Of a DNA stretch of 16,004 bases, positions 6,426 to 13,272 are shown piece after piece. The notes beneath the pieces are model-generated. The model saw only the letters and a list, made by a program, of their open reading frames with translations, was not told the origin of the DNA and ran no database searches. How positions within the stretch are numbered: position 1 is the first letter of the stretch; each line of letters starts with the position of its first letter. Origin of the DNA: Haloarculaceae archaeon (lineage in GTDB: Archaea; Halobacteriota; Halobacteria; Halobacteriales; Haloarculaceae); NCBI GenBank assembly GCA_018609665.1, contig JAHENN010000088.1:1-16004 (forward strand), read 5' to 3'. Position numbers and translations under genes: made by a program.

Positions 6426-7096
6426 CCGTCGCCGTCGTCAGATTCGGCGGCTCGAACTGCGACCGCGACGCCCGCCGGGCGCTGGGCCACCTCGGCGTCG
6501 ACGCGGAGATCGTCTGGCACGAGGACGGCCTGCCCGCGGACACGACGGGCGTCGTCGTCCCCGGCGGCTTCTCCTACGGCGACTACCTCCGGGCCGGCGC
6601 GATGGCGGCCCGCTCGCCGGTGATGGCGGAGGTCCGGGCCGTCGCGGCCGACGGGACGCCCGTCCTCGGCGTCTGCAACGGCGCCCAGATCGGCTGCGAG
6701 AGCGGGCTGACGCCCGGCGCCTTCACCACCAACCGCAGCGCCCGGTTCCAGTGCGAGCACGTCCACCTGCGGGTCGAGAACGCCGACACCCCCTGGACGG
6801 CCGCCTACGACGAGGGCGAGGTCATCGAGCTGCCCATCGCCCACGGCGAGGGCCGCTTCGAGGTCGCCGACGACCGGCTCGAAGAACTGCGGGCCGACGA
6901 CCGCGTGCTGTTCCGCTACTGCGACGCCGACGGCGCGGTGACCGACGCCGCCAACCCCAACGGCTCGACGGACAACGTCGCCGGCGTGCTCGGCGACCGG
7001 GACCACGTCGCCGTCCTGATGCCACACCCCGAGCGGGCGTCGCTACCCGACGTCGGCGGCACCGACGGTCAGGGCGTCCTGCGCGCCTTCGAGTAG
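6422..7096 (+). CDS. purQ: Phosphoribosylformylglycinamidine synthase, PurQ glutaminase subunit
   Basis: PurQ is the class I glutamine amidotransferase that supplies ammonia to PurL within the PurSLQ complex. The 224-residue protein, initiated at GTG, begins MTVAVVRFGGSNCDRDA, the standard PurQ N-terminus. The oxyanion region is VVPGGFSYGDYLRAGAMA (45-62). The nucleophile is C85 in VLGVCNGAQIG, and the remaining triad is H202 and E204 in MPHPERAS. A strong SD precedes the start. It is linked to purS by two overlapping micro-ORFs. The gene converges on raSEA across an 86-base gap with no clear terminator. All catalytic residues are present and the identity is secure. Confidence 0.95.
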   Translation: MTVAVVRFGGSNCDRDARRALGHLGVDAEIVWHEDGLPADTTGVVVPGGFSYGDYLRAGAMAARSPVMAEVRAVAADGTPVLGVCNGAQIGCESGLTPGAFTTNRSARFQCEHVHLRVENADTPWTAAYDEGEVIELPIAHGEGRFEVADDRLEELRADDRVLFRYCDADGAVTDAANPNGSTDNVAGVLGDRDHVAVLMPHPERASLPDVGGTDGQGVLRAFE

Positions 7097-7182
7097 CCGG
7101 CGGCCGTACCCCTGGCCGCCCGGTCGCTCTCCCCGGTCCCCCGACCGAGGCCGCCTCGCTCGGGAGGGCCCGCCGTCCGACG

Positions 7183-8259
7183 CTACCCCACGAGCGGCTG
7201 GTTGTACGCCGTCTCCTCGCGCATGACGTACTCCCAGGTGGCCTCGCAGTCGCAGGTCACTTCCTCGAAGACGGAGGGGTCCTGCCGGAGGTCGAAGTCC
7301 TTGATGGCGGTCTGGACGCGGTCGTCGCAGTCGCCGCAGTTGTGCGGGCCGCGGTCGGAGCCGTGCCCCACGGGGTCGGAGACGACGATGGCGTCGACGT
7401 CCGCCGTCGCCTCCAGCACCTCGCAGACCGACCACAGCCACGGCGGCCGGTAGCCGCCGTCGTGGTACAGCTCCTCGACCATGGTGTGGCGCTGGACGTT
7501 GCAGGGGTTCATCGAGACGGTGTGACAGCCGTCGACGCCGGCACACCGCCGGACCGACCGCTTCATGTCGGCGACGGCGTCCGGCTCCGCCAGGAACGGC
7601 GGCTTCAGCAGGAGGTACGCCTTCACGCCGGCGCCCGCCGCCTGCGCCTCCGCGCAGGCGGCCTCGAAGTCCGCGAAGTCGAAGTACTTGTTCACGCAGT
7701 CGTGGCGGACGCGGTCGGTGGCCGTCTCCAGGCCGACGGCGACGTCGGTCGCGAGGCCGCGGTCGGTGAACGTCCGGAGCTTCTCGCGGTCGACGAAGTC
7801 CGGCAGCGACTCGACGACCAGCCGGTCGCGGTCGGCGAACGTCTCCGCGACGGCCGCCCGCGTCTCGGCCGGAATCTCTCGCTCGTCGAGGAACGACCCC
7901 GAGGTGTAGATCTTCACCAGCCCCGCCGGCTCGTCGGCGTTGTTCCGCTCGTGCTCCAGGCAGGCCTCCAGCTGCGTCAGCAGCGTCTCGTGGTCGACAC
8001 TGCCGCCGTCGACGCTCTCGGCGACGTAGCCGCACATCGTGCAGCCGCCGGCCCGGGCCCACCGACAGCCGCCGGTGTTGAGGATGATCGTCAGGGAGTT
8101 CCGGACGCCGTCGGGAGTGTTGTCCTCGTCGAGCCACACGCGGGTCGGCTCCGTCGGGTCGTAGCTCTCGTCGTTGCGGCTCCGGACCTCCCGCATCACC
8201 TCGTTGTGGGCGTCCATCCCCCGGCCCTCCTCGTAGACGTCGGGCGTCGGCTGGCTCAT
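7183..8259 (-). CDS. raSEA: Archaeosine synthase radical SAM subunit (RaSEA)
   Basis: RaSEA works with ArcS. ArcS attaches lysine to preQ0 at tRNA position 15, and RaSEA then cleaves that adduct by radical chemistry to leave archaeosine. The 358-residue protein has its radical-SAM cluster cysteines at 65, 73 and 76 (GGCRWARAGGCTMCGY, C-x7-C-x2-C). The CTMCGY form is typical of this family and of its Elp3-like relatives. Further motifs are KIYTSGSFLD near 117-126 and VGLETATD near 181-188, as in Elp3/MiaB-like barrels. The C-terminal cysteine pairs (NCGDC and CDC) may bind zinc or a second cluster. ATG 8259 is used; an internal Met at residue 15 is an alternative. tgtA and arcS in the same window strengthen the functional call. 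Confidence 0.86.
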   Translation of the reverse strand: MSQPTPDVYEEGRGMDAHNEVMREVRSRNDESYDPTEPTRVWLDEDNTPDGVRNSLTIILNTGGCRWARAGGCTMCGYVAESVDGGSVDHETLLTQLEACLEHERNNADEPAGLVKIYTSGSFLDEREIPAETRAAVAETFADRDRLVVESLPDFVDREKLRTFTDRGLATDVAVGLETATDRVRHDCVNKYFDFADFEAACAEAQAAGAGVKAYLLLKPPFLAEPDAVADMKRSVRRCAGVDGCHTVSMNPCNVQRHTMVEELYHDGGYRPPWLWSVCEVLEATADVDAIVVSDPVGHGSDRGPHNCGDCDDRVQTAIKDFDLRQDPSVFEEVTCDCEATWEYVMREETAYNQPLVG

Positions 8260-8280
8260 TACCGGCGCTAAACGGTCGTC

Positions 8281-8290
8281 CCGGATAGCC
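8281..8290 (-). promoter_or_regulatory. Weak TATA-like element before raSEA
   Basis: Minus-strand GGCTATCCGG is centred about 27 bases before the ATG at 8259. The position is right but the AT content is low, so this is tentative. Confidence 0.3.
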
Positions 8291-8304
8291 GTGTCGCTTG
8301 CCGC

Positions 8305-8676
8305 TCAGTCGGGCGACTGGTGGGTCCGGGTGACCGCCGCCCGGACCGCCCGCTCGAGGCCGTCGACGGTCCGGACGCGCCGACTCGCCGTCCCCCGGCG
8401 TGGGCGCTCGCGCCACTCGACGGCGCCGGCCGGCTCCGTCAGCCGTCGGGACCGGAGCCGGATGCACCGACCGGAGGCAGGCTTCTCGAGGACGACCGCC
8501 TCGCCGAGGTCGGCGCCCGAGCCGACGACCTCGATTCCGGCCGTCCAGCCGTCGGCAATCTCCGCACGGACGCGTGTCAGCGCCACGACGTCGCCGAGCG
8601 TCTCCCGCTCCTCGACCCCCAGCAGTCCGGCGTCGTCCGTCGTTCCCGGCCCGTCGCCCTCGTGTTCCAGTGACAT
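8305..8676 (-). CDS. Conserved-looking acidic protein of unknown function (123 residues)
   Basis: The product starts MSLEHEGDGPGTTDDAGLLG. The N-terminal half is acidic and the C-terminal half carries several arginines (WRERPRRGTASRRVRTVDG). The middle segment alternates polar and hydrophobic residues (VVALTRVRAEIADGWTAGIE, then VVLEKP and CIRLRS), as in a small beta-rich domain. I recognise no family and see no signal peptide or membrane helix. It stops 45 bases before the raSEA start, on the same strand, so it could be co-transcribed with raSEA. AT-rich AAATATATG covers the start codon itself, and a stronger TATATA lies about 110 bases upstream. Its length, composition and tight fit between neighbours support a real gene; no function can be assigned. 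Confidence 0.65.
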   Translation of the reverse strand: MSLEHEGDGPGTTDDAGLLGVEERETLGDVVALTRVRAEIADGWTAGIEVVGSGADLGEAVVLEKPASGRCIRLRSRRLTEPAGAVEWRERPRRGTASRRVRTVDGLERAVRAAVTRTHQSPD

Positions 8677-8780
8677 ATATTTCTCCGTCGTGCCGCCGTG
8701 CCGACCTGCCGTTCGGGCGGCTCGGCTGTACCCGATGGTTCTCTCCTCTCTACGTAGCTCTACTGCGGCGGATATCCGGC

Positions 8781-8791
8781 GTTATATACGT
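8781..8791 (-). promoter_or_regulatory. Possible TATA box for the 123-residue protein gene
   Basis: The minus-strand sequence CGTATATAACG overlaps the stop codon of the VanZ-like gene and lies about 110 bases before the ATG at 8676. If used, it would give a leader of roughly 80 bases, unlike the leaderless genes around it. Confidence 0.3.
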
Positions 8792-9159
8792 CGCTTCCCG
8801 CCGGCCGTCGCGACCCGCCAGCCGACGACGCCGAGGGCCGCCCCGACGCCGTTGGCGGCGGCGTCGGCGAGCGAGAACGTCCGGTAGGCGAGCGGGGCCT
8901 GGACGCCCTCGACGGCGAGTCCGGCGACGACGACCGCGGCGGCGACGGCGAGGAGTTCGCGCCCCTCTGCCCGCCGGACGGCGGCGACGGCGGCGGCGAC
9001 GACCGCGGCACCGGCCACGTGGGCCAACTTGTCGACGCCGACGCCCGAGACGTCGGCGCCGAGGGCAGCAGGTGGCCTGATTACCGATGCGACGACGACG
9101 GCCACGCACGCCGCGACGGCGACCCACCGGGCCGCCGGAGTCGACCGGTCGGAAGACAC
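8782..9159 (-). CDS. VanZ-like integral membrane protein
   Basis: A 125-residue protein with four predicted membrane helices, roughly 12-33, 46-61, 69-84 and 99-115. Between them are DKLAHVAG (43-50) at the second helix and EGVQAPLAYRTFSLADAAAN (84-103) at the loop and fourth helix. This pattern of a charged DK-x2-H at the membrane edge and an E-x-x-Q...R-x-x-S-x-x-D segment is that of the VanZ family. VanZ was first named for teicoplanin resistance in bacteria, but its biochemical role is unsettled, and archaeal members should not be read as resistance genes. The start is a GTG at 9159, with a TATA-like CCCTTTCACC about 27 bases upstream. The family call is good; the function is unknown. Confidence 0.8.
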   Translation of the reverse strand: MSSDRSTPAARWVAVAACVAVVVASVIRPPAALGADVSGVGVDKLAHVAGAAVVAAAVAAVRRAEGRELLAVAAAVVVAGLAVEGVQAPLAYRTFSLADAAANGVGAALGVVGWRVATAGGKRRI

Positions 9160-9181
9160 GGCGACGGGTGGCCGCTCGCCG

Positions 9182-9191
9182 GGTGAAAGGG
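9182..9191 (-). promoter_or_regulatory. Putative TATA-like box of the VanZ-like gene
   Basis: The minus-strand sequence CCCTTTCACC is centred about 27 bases before the GTG at 9159. This supports that start and a leaderless message. Confidence 0.45.
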
Positions 9192-9267
9192 TTTCGACCG
9201 CGGCCGACGGGTTCGCCTGGCTGCAACTCGTTCGTATGACGCGCAGGCGCTCGCCGCGCCCGCGTGC

Positions 9268-9304
9268 AACCTTCAGCGGTTACCCCTCCGCAGCAAAGGT
9301 TACC
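9268..9304 (+). promoter_or_regulatory. Repeated GGTTACC motif upstream of the oxidoreductase gene
   Basis: GGTTACC occurs at 9278-9284 and 9298-9304, exactly 20 bases apart (about two helical turns). A reverse half-site AACC at 9268-9271 faces the first copy (AACC-TTCAGC-GGTT). The second copy ends 36 bases before the ATG at 9341. The arrangement resembles a dimeric regulator site at the edge of a core promoter, and no other clear TATA box is visible. The role is inferred. Confidence 0.35.
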
Positions 9305-9340
9305 ATGGTGCAGACCAACTAGCAACTGGTACGGATTATC

Positions 9341-11281
9341 ATGACCGACTTAGGCGGGTTCCACGACCACGTCGCTCGCGTCGATCTCTCCGACGGGAGC
9401 GTCAACTACGAGAGCATCGACCAGGAGGACGCCGAGAGGTACATCGGCGCACGCGGACTCGGCGTCAAGTACGTCTTCGACCAGGGGCCGGACGTCGACC
9501 CGATGGGGCCGGAGAACCTGCTGGCGTTCATGAACGGCCCGCTGACGGGCACGCAGGTGACGATGAGCGGCCGCATCGCGGTCTGTACGAAATCGCCACT
9601 GACCGGCACCGTAACCGATTCCCACCACGGCGGCTGGTCCGGCGCCCGGCTGAAGTGGGCCGGCTTCGACGGCCTGCTGTTCGAGGGCGAGGCCGACGAG
9701 CCCGTCTACGCCTACGTCGAGGACGGCGAGGTCGAACTGCGGGACGCCTCCGACCTGTGGGGCATGGGCTTCCACGAGGCTCGCGACGCAATCGATGAGG
9801 CCCACGACGGCGAGTACGGCAAGGACCTCTCGGTGATGGGCATCGGCGAGGCCGGCGAGAACGAGGTCAAGTACGCCGCCATCATGAACGAGGACGACCG
9901 GGCCTCCGGCCGCGGCGGCACCGGCTGCGTGATGGGGACGAAGAACCTCAAGGCGGTCGTCGTCAAGGCCAGCACCGACATGCAGCGGCCGGCCGACGCC
10001 GAGACGTTCAAGAAGGGCCACCAGCAGGCGATGGAGGTCATCCAGGAGTCGGAGGTCACCGCGCCCAACGAGGGCGGGCTCTCGCTGTACGGGACGAACG
10101 TCCTGATGAACGCCACCGAGGAGATGTCGGGACTGCCGGCCCGCAACGCCAAGTACACCTCGACGGCCGACGCCCGCGAGGACGGCTTCGGCGACGACGG
10201 CTACGACGCCGAGAAGGTCTCCGGCGAGAACGTCCGCGAGAACATCCTCGTCGAGGAGCCGACCTGTCACTCCTGTCCGGTCGCCTGCAAGAAGGAAGTC
10301 GAGGTCGAGGTGGCACACAAGGGCGAGGAGATGAACGTCCGGACGGAGTCCTACGAGTACGAGTCGGCGTGGGCGCTCGGCCCCAACGCCGGCCACACCG
10401 ACCGCGACGAGATCGCCCTGATGCTGCAGCGGTGTAACGACCACGGCATGGACACCATCGAGGCCGGCAACATGCTGGCGATGGCCATGGAGATGACCGA
10501 GGAGGGCAAGTTCGACGACCTCGGCGACGGCATCGACTGGGGCGACAGCGAGGAGATGGTCGAGATGCTCACCGAAATCGCCCACCGGGAGACCGAACTC
10601 GCCGACCACCTCGCGGAGGGCGCCGACCACCTCGCGGAGACGTTCGGTGCCGCCGACAACTCCCTGGCCGTCAAGGGCCAGACCATCCCCGCCTACGACC
10701 CCCGCTGCATGAAGGGGATGGCCATCGCCTACGCCACCTCGAACCGCGGGGCCTGCCACCTGCGCGGCTACACGCCCGCCGCCGAGATCCTCGGCATCCC
10801 CGAGAAGGTCGACCCCGTCGAGTGGCGCGGCAAGGGCGAACTCACCGCCACCTTCCAGGACCTCCACGCCGTCTCCGACAGCTTCGACATCTGCAAGTTC
10901 AACGCCTTCGCCGAGGGCATCGAGGAGTACGTCCTCCAGTACAACGGCATGACGGGCCGCGACGTCGGCGAGGAGGAGCTCATCGAGGCCGGCCAGCGCA
11001 TCTACACGCTGGAGCGGTACTACAACAACCTCGCGGGCTTCGACGGCAGCGACGACGACCTGCCGGCGCGGTTCGTCGAGGGCGCCGACGGCGCCGTTCC
11101 CGGCCAGGGCGGCGTCGAGGGCAGCCTCGTCGAGCTCAAGGAGATGAAAGAGGAGTACTACGACCACCGCGGCTGGGTCGACGGCGTCGTCCCCGACGAG
11201 CGGCTGGCGGAACTGGACATCGACGTCGGGCCCGGCACCGGCGTCACCTCCGGCGACTCGGCGGCGCCCGCCGACGACTGA
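9341..11281 (+). CDS. Tungsten-type aldehyde:ferredoxin oxidoreductase family protein
   Basis: The 646-residue protein belongs to the AOR family, whose members bind a bis-pterin tungsten (or molybdenum) centre and one [4Fe-4S] cluster and oxidise aldehydes to acids with ferredoxin. The N-terminal domain holds the pterin-contact segments RYIGARGLGVKY (33-44), MNGPLTGT (64-71) and SGRIAVCTKSPLTG (76-89). GRGGTGCVMGTKNLKA (190-205) is characteristic. Cluster ligands are C309, C312 and C316 (CHSCPVAC) plus C518 (SFDICKF). The second pterin segment is PAYDPRCMKGMAIAYATSNRG (450-470). The full length is normal for the family, so the gene looks intact. The substrate cannot be read from the sequence. 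A MoaD-like gene, needed for pterin cofactor assembly in known systems, lies about 2.6 kb downstream on the other strand. Confidence 0.94.
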   Translation: MTDLGGFHDHVARVDLSDGSVNYESIDQEDAERYIGARGLGVKYVFDQGPDVDPMGPENLLAFMNGPLTGTQVTMSGRIAVCTKSPLTGTVTDSHHGGWSGARLKWAGFDGLLFEGEADEPVYAYVEDGEVELRDASDLWGMGFHEARDAIDEAHDGEYGKDLSVMGIGEAGENEVKYAAIMNEDDRASGRGGTGCVMGTKNLKAVVVKASTDMQRPADAETFKKGHQQAMEVIQESEVTAPNEGGLSLYGTNVLMNATEEMSGLPARNAKYTSTADAREDGFGDDGYDAEKVSGENVRENILVEEPTCHSCPVACKKEVEVEVAHKGEEMNVRTESYEYESAWALGPNAGHTDRDEIALMLQRCNDHGMDTIEAGNMLAMAMEMTEEGKFDDLGDGIDWGDSEEMVEMLTEIAHRETELADHLAEGADHLAETFGAADNSLAVKGQTIPAYDPRCMKGMAIAYATSNRGACHLRGYTPAAEILGIPEKVDPVEWRGKGELTATFQDLHAVSDSFDICKFNAFAEGIEEYVLQYNGMTGRDVGEEELIEAGQRIYTLERYYNNLAGFDGSDDDLPARFVEGADGAVPGQGGVEGSLVELKEMKEEYYDHRGWVDGVVPDERLAELDIDVGPGTGVTSGDSAAPADD

Positions 11282-11295
11282 CGCCCGCACGTCCG

Positions 11296-11306
11296 CCTTT
11301 CTTTCG
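11296..11306 (+). terminator. Possible T-rich transcription terminator after the oxidoreductase gene
   Basis: CCTTTCTTTCG, 15 bases after the stop codon, is a pyrimidine/T-rich tract in GC-rich DNA, as often found at archaeal 3' ends. There is no hairpin. The call is tentative. Confidence 0.3.
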
Positions 11307-11339
11307 CGCATCCGTCGACCAGCGTCCGCTACCTCGGCG

Positions 11340-11348
11340 CTTTTTGCC
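11340..11348 (+). promoter_or_regulatory. Putative TATA-like box of the NTF2-like/hydrolase pair
   Basis: CTTTTTGCC is centred about 27 bases before the ATG at 11370, matching the spacing at purS and purC. Confidence 0.5.
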
Positions 11349-11369
11349 GCCCGGCGACCAACGCCGGGC

Positions 11370-11717
11370 ATGGACCCCGAATCCACCGTGCGACGGTACT
11401 ACGAGCTGGTCGACGACGGCGCCCACGACGACCTCGTGGCGCTGTTCGCCGAGGACGTCCGCTACGAGCGGCCCGGCCAGGCCGCCATCGAGGGCCGGGC
11501 GGCGCTGCGGGAGTTCTACGAGGCGGGCCGACCGCTGGAGGACGGCAGCCACGAGGTCGACGCCGTCGCCGTCGACGGCGACACCGTCGCCGTTCGGGGC
11601 CGCTTCCGGGGCCGCCAGGACGGCGAGACGGTCGCCTTCGCGTGGGCGGACTTCCACGAGTTCGATGGCGACCGCATCGCCCGCCGGTACACCTTCACCG
11701 ACCGCGACGAGGTCTGA
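11370..11717 (+). CDS. NTF2/SnoaL-like cone-barrel protein
   Basis: A 115-residue protein with the SnoaL-like pattern: an N-terminal helix (VRRYYELVDDGAHDDLVALF, 7-26), then EDVRYERPGQAAIEGRAALR with the usual G-R/K-E/A-x-L turn, then alternating strands ending in FHEFDGDRIARRYTFTD. Such proteins form a cone-shaped barrel used as small enzymes, polyketide cyclases or carrier domains; the substrate varies too much to guess. It has its own promoter and is followed after 9 bases by an alpha/beta hydrolase, so the two are probably one transcript and may act on a common small molecule. The family assignment is good, the function unknown. Confidence 0.82.
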   Translation: MDPESTVRRYYELVDDGAHDDLVALFAEDVRYERPGQAAIEGRAALREFYEAGRPLEDGSHEVDAVAVDGDTVAVRGRFRGRQDGETVAFAWADFHEFDGDRIARRYTFTDRDEV

Positions 11718-11726
11718 ACGCCGTCG

Positions 11727-12611
11727 ATGAGCCGCGCGGCGCCGACGCCCGGGGAACGCTGGACGGACGACCGCGGCTGGACCCACCGCGTCGTCGACGC
11801 CGACGGGGTCGCCCTCCACTACGTCGCGGCCGGCGACCCGGCCGACCCGCCGCTGGTCGCGCTGCACGGCTTCCCGGAGTGCTGGTGGGCCTGGCGCCGC
11901 CACGTCGACCGGCTGGCCGAACGGTTCCGCCTGCTCGTGCCGGACCTCCGCGGCTACAACCGCTCGGCGGCGCCGCCTGGCGTCGACGCCTACCGGCTCG
12001 AGGCGCTGGTCGGCGACGTCCGCGCGCTCGTCGAGCGGGCGGGCCACGAGCGGGCGGCGCTGGTCGGCCACGACTGGGGCGGGGTCGTGGCCCTCGAGAC
12101 GGCGCTGCGGCGGCCCGACCTCGTCGACGGGCTGGTCGTCTGCAACGCCCCGCACCCGCGGGCGCTCCGCGCGCAGTTCACCCTCCGGCAGGCGCTGCGG
12201 TCGTGGTACGTCGCCGTCGCACAGCTCCCGTGGCTGCCCGAGCGGCTGCTGGCGCTGGACGACTTCGCTCCGCTGGCGCGGGCGCTCCGGGCCGCCGGGG
12301 TGTTCACCGACGCCGACGTCGAGACCTACCGGGCGAGCTGGCGGCGAGGACGGCCGGCGGCGATGCTGCACTACTACCGGGCCTTCGCCCGGACGGCGCC
12401 GCGGCGCCTGCGCGCGCCGGACGACCTCGACGTCGAGACGCTGGTGCTGTGGGGCGACGAAGACCGGGCGCTGGGGCCGTCGGTGCTCGCCGCCCTGCGT
12501 GCGGCCGGCGAGGACGTGACCGTCCGCCGGTACCCGGAAGCGGGTCACTGGCCGCACGTCGCCCGCCCGGAGCGGAGCGCCGACGACGTCGCGGCGTTCC
12601 TGGCGCCGTGA
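11727..12611 (+). CDS. Alpha/beta hydrolase, epoxide hydrolase/haloalkane dehalogenase-like
   Basis: A 294-residue protein with a full set of fold markers: oxyanion motif HGFPE (47-51), strand and turn LLVPDLRGYNRS (69-80), and nucleophile elbow GHDWGG (114-119) with Asp116. The catalytic acid candidate is in WGDEDRAL (242-249), and the base is His274 in AGHWPH. An Asp nucleophile with HGFPE and a tyrosine pair (YYR, 216-218) in the cap is typical of soluble epoxide hydrolases. Haloalkane dehalogenases share the Asp but prefer other cap residues. The enzyme is probably cytoplasmic, as there is no signal peptide. It starts 9 bases after the NTF2-like gene and is likely co-transcribed with it. 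The true substrate is unknown. Confidence 0.87.
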   Translation: MSRAAPTPGERWTDDRGWTHRVVDADGVALHYVAAGDPADPPLVALHGFPECWWAWRRHVDRLAERFRLLVPDLRGYNRSAAPPGVDAYRLEALVGDVRALVERAGHERAALVGHDWGGVVALETALRRPDLVDGLVVCNAPHPRALRAQFTLRQALRSWYVAVAQLPWLPERLLALDDFAPLARALRAAGVFTDADVETYRASWRRGRPAAMLHYYRAFARTAPRRLRAPDDLDVETLVLWGDEDRALGPSVLAALRAAGEDVTVRRYPEAGHWPHVARPERSADDVAAFLAP

Positions 12612-12647
12612 GCCGCCGGCCGCGAGGCGCCGTTGCCGGAGCCGAGG

Positions 12648-12657
12648 GGTTTCTGCC
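12648..12657 (+). promoter_or_regulatory. Putative TATA-like box of the methyltransferase gene
   Basis: GGTTTCTGCC is centred about 27 bases before the ATG at 12679. This suggests separate transcription from the upstream hydrolase. Confidence 0.45.
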
Positions 12658-12678
12658 GCTCCGGCGCCTCGGCCGTAC

Positions 12679-13272
12679 ATGGACCGCCAGGACGTCCGCC
12701 GGCAGTGGGAGCGGGTCTCGGAGACGTACGCCGACCGCCGCGACCCGGACGGCAGCGACGCCGACCTGCTCGACGACCTCCGCGAGCGGCTCCCGGCCGA
12801 CCCGCTGGTGGTCGACGCCGGCTGCGGCGACGGCGCCCGGACGCTTTCGAACCTGCCGGACGGCAGCCTCGGCGTCGACTTCGCCCGCGAGGGGCTGGAG
12901 CTGGCCACCGAGCGGGCGCCCGGCGCTCGCCTCGCACAGGCCGACATGCTGCGGCTGCCGGTCCGGGCCTCGGTCGCCGACGCGGTCACCGCCTACCACG
13001 CGGTCTTCCACGTCGACCGGGAGCGCCAGCCCGACGTCTACGAGGAGTTCGCCCGCGTGCTGAAGCCCGGCGGCCTGCTGTTGATGACGCTGCCCGGCGG
13101 CCGCTACGAGACGGTCCGGCAGGGGTGGATGGGCGGGTCGATGTTCTTCTCGGCGCCCGGCCGCGAGCGGACGCTCGAACAGCTGCGAGCGGCCGGCTTC
13201 GACTCGCTGGAGACGACGACCGCGACCGACCCGCTCGGCAGCAGCACCGAGTTCGTCTTCGCCGAACGTTAG
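12679..13272 (+). CDS. Class I SAM-dependent methyltransferase
   Basis: A 197-residue protein with a Rossmann-like methyltransferase core. Motif I is VVDAGCGDGA (44-53), the acidic residue binding the SAM ribose is in GVDFA (65-69), motif II/III is LAQADMLRLP (85-94), and the post-motif strand is YHAVFHVDR followed by FARVLKPGGLLLMTLPG (124-140). The C-terminal part is short, with no evident substrate-recognition domain. It resembles UbiE/BioC-type small-molecule methyltransferases and tRNA-modifying enzymes of the Trm9 type, but the sequence does not decide. Its stop codon overlaps the opposing gene by 4 bases. Enzyme class sure, substrate unknown. Confidence 0.87.
   Translation: MDRQDVRRQWERVSETYADRRDPDGSDADLLDDLRERLPADPLVVDAGCGDGARTLSNLPDGSLGVDFAREGLELATERAPGARLAQADMLRLPVRASVADAVTAYHAVFHVDRERQPDVYEEFARVLKPGGLLLMTLPGGRYETVRQGWMGGSMFFSAPGRERTLEQLRAAGFDSLETTTATDPLGSSTEFVFAER

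Larger units (their letters stand above)
6331..6434 (+). repeat. Imperfect tandem duplication of the purQ initiation region
   Basis: CCGACGCCCGGC at 6331-6342 recurs at 6384-6395. TGGTCGCCGTGACCGTCGCC at 6352-6371 recurs with one change at 6414-6433. The units are 53-62 bases apart, so the copy boundaries include the SD-like G-run, the GTG start and the first codons of purQ. Confidence 0.65.

Noticed and set aside
9350..11386. 678-residue minus-strand open frame opposite the oxidoreductase gene
   Set aside because: It mirrors the coding frame of a certain AOR gene, with Val/Leu/Ala/Gly-rich composition and no motif. This is a typical antisense shadow in GC-rich DNA.
11244..12989. 581-residue minus-strand open frame across the NTF2-like, hydrolase and methyltransferase genes
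   Set aside because: It crosses three independently recognisable genes on the other strand and has no recognisable domain.
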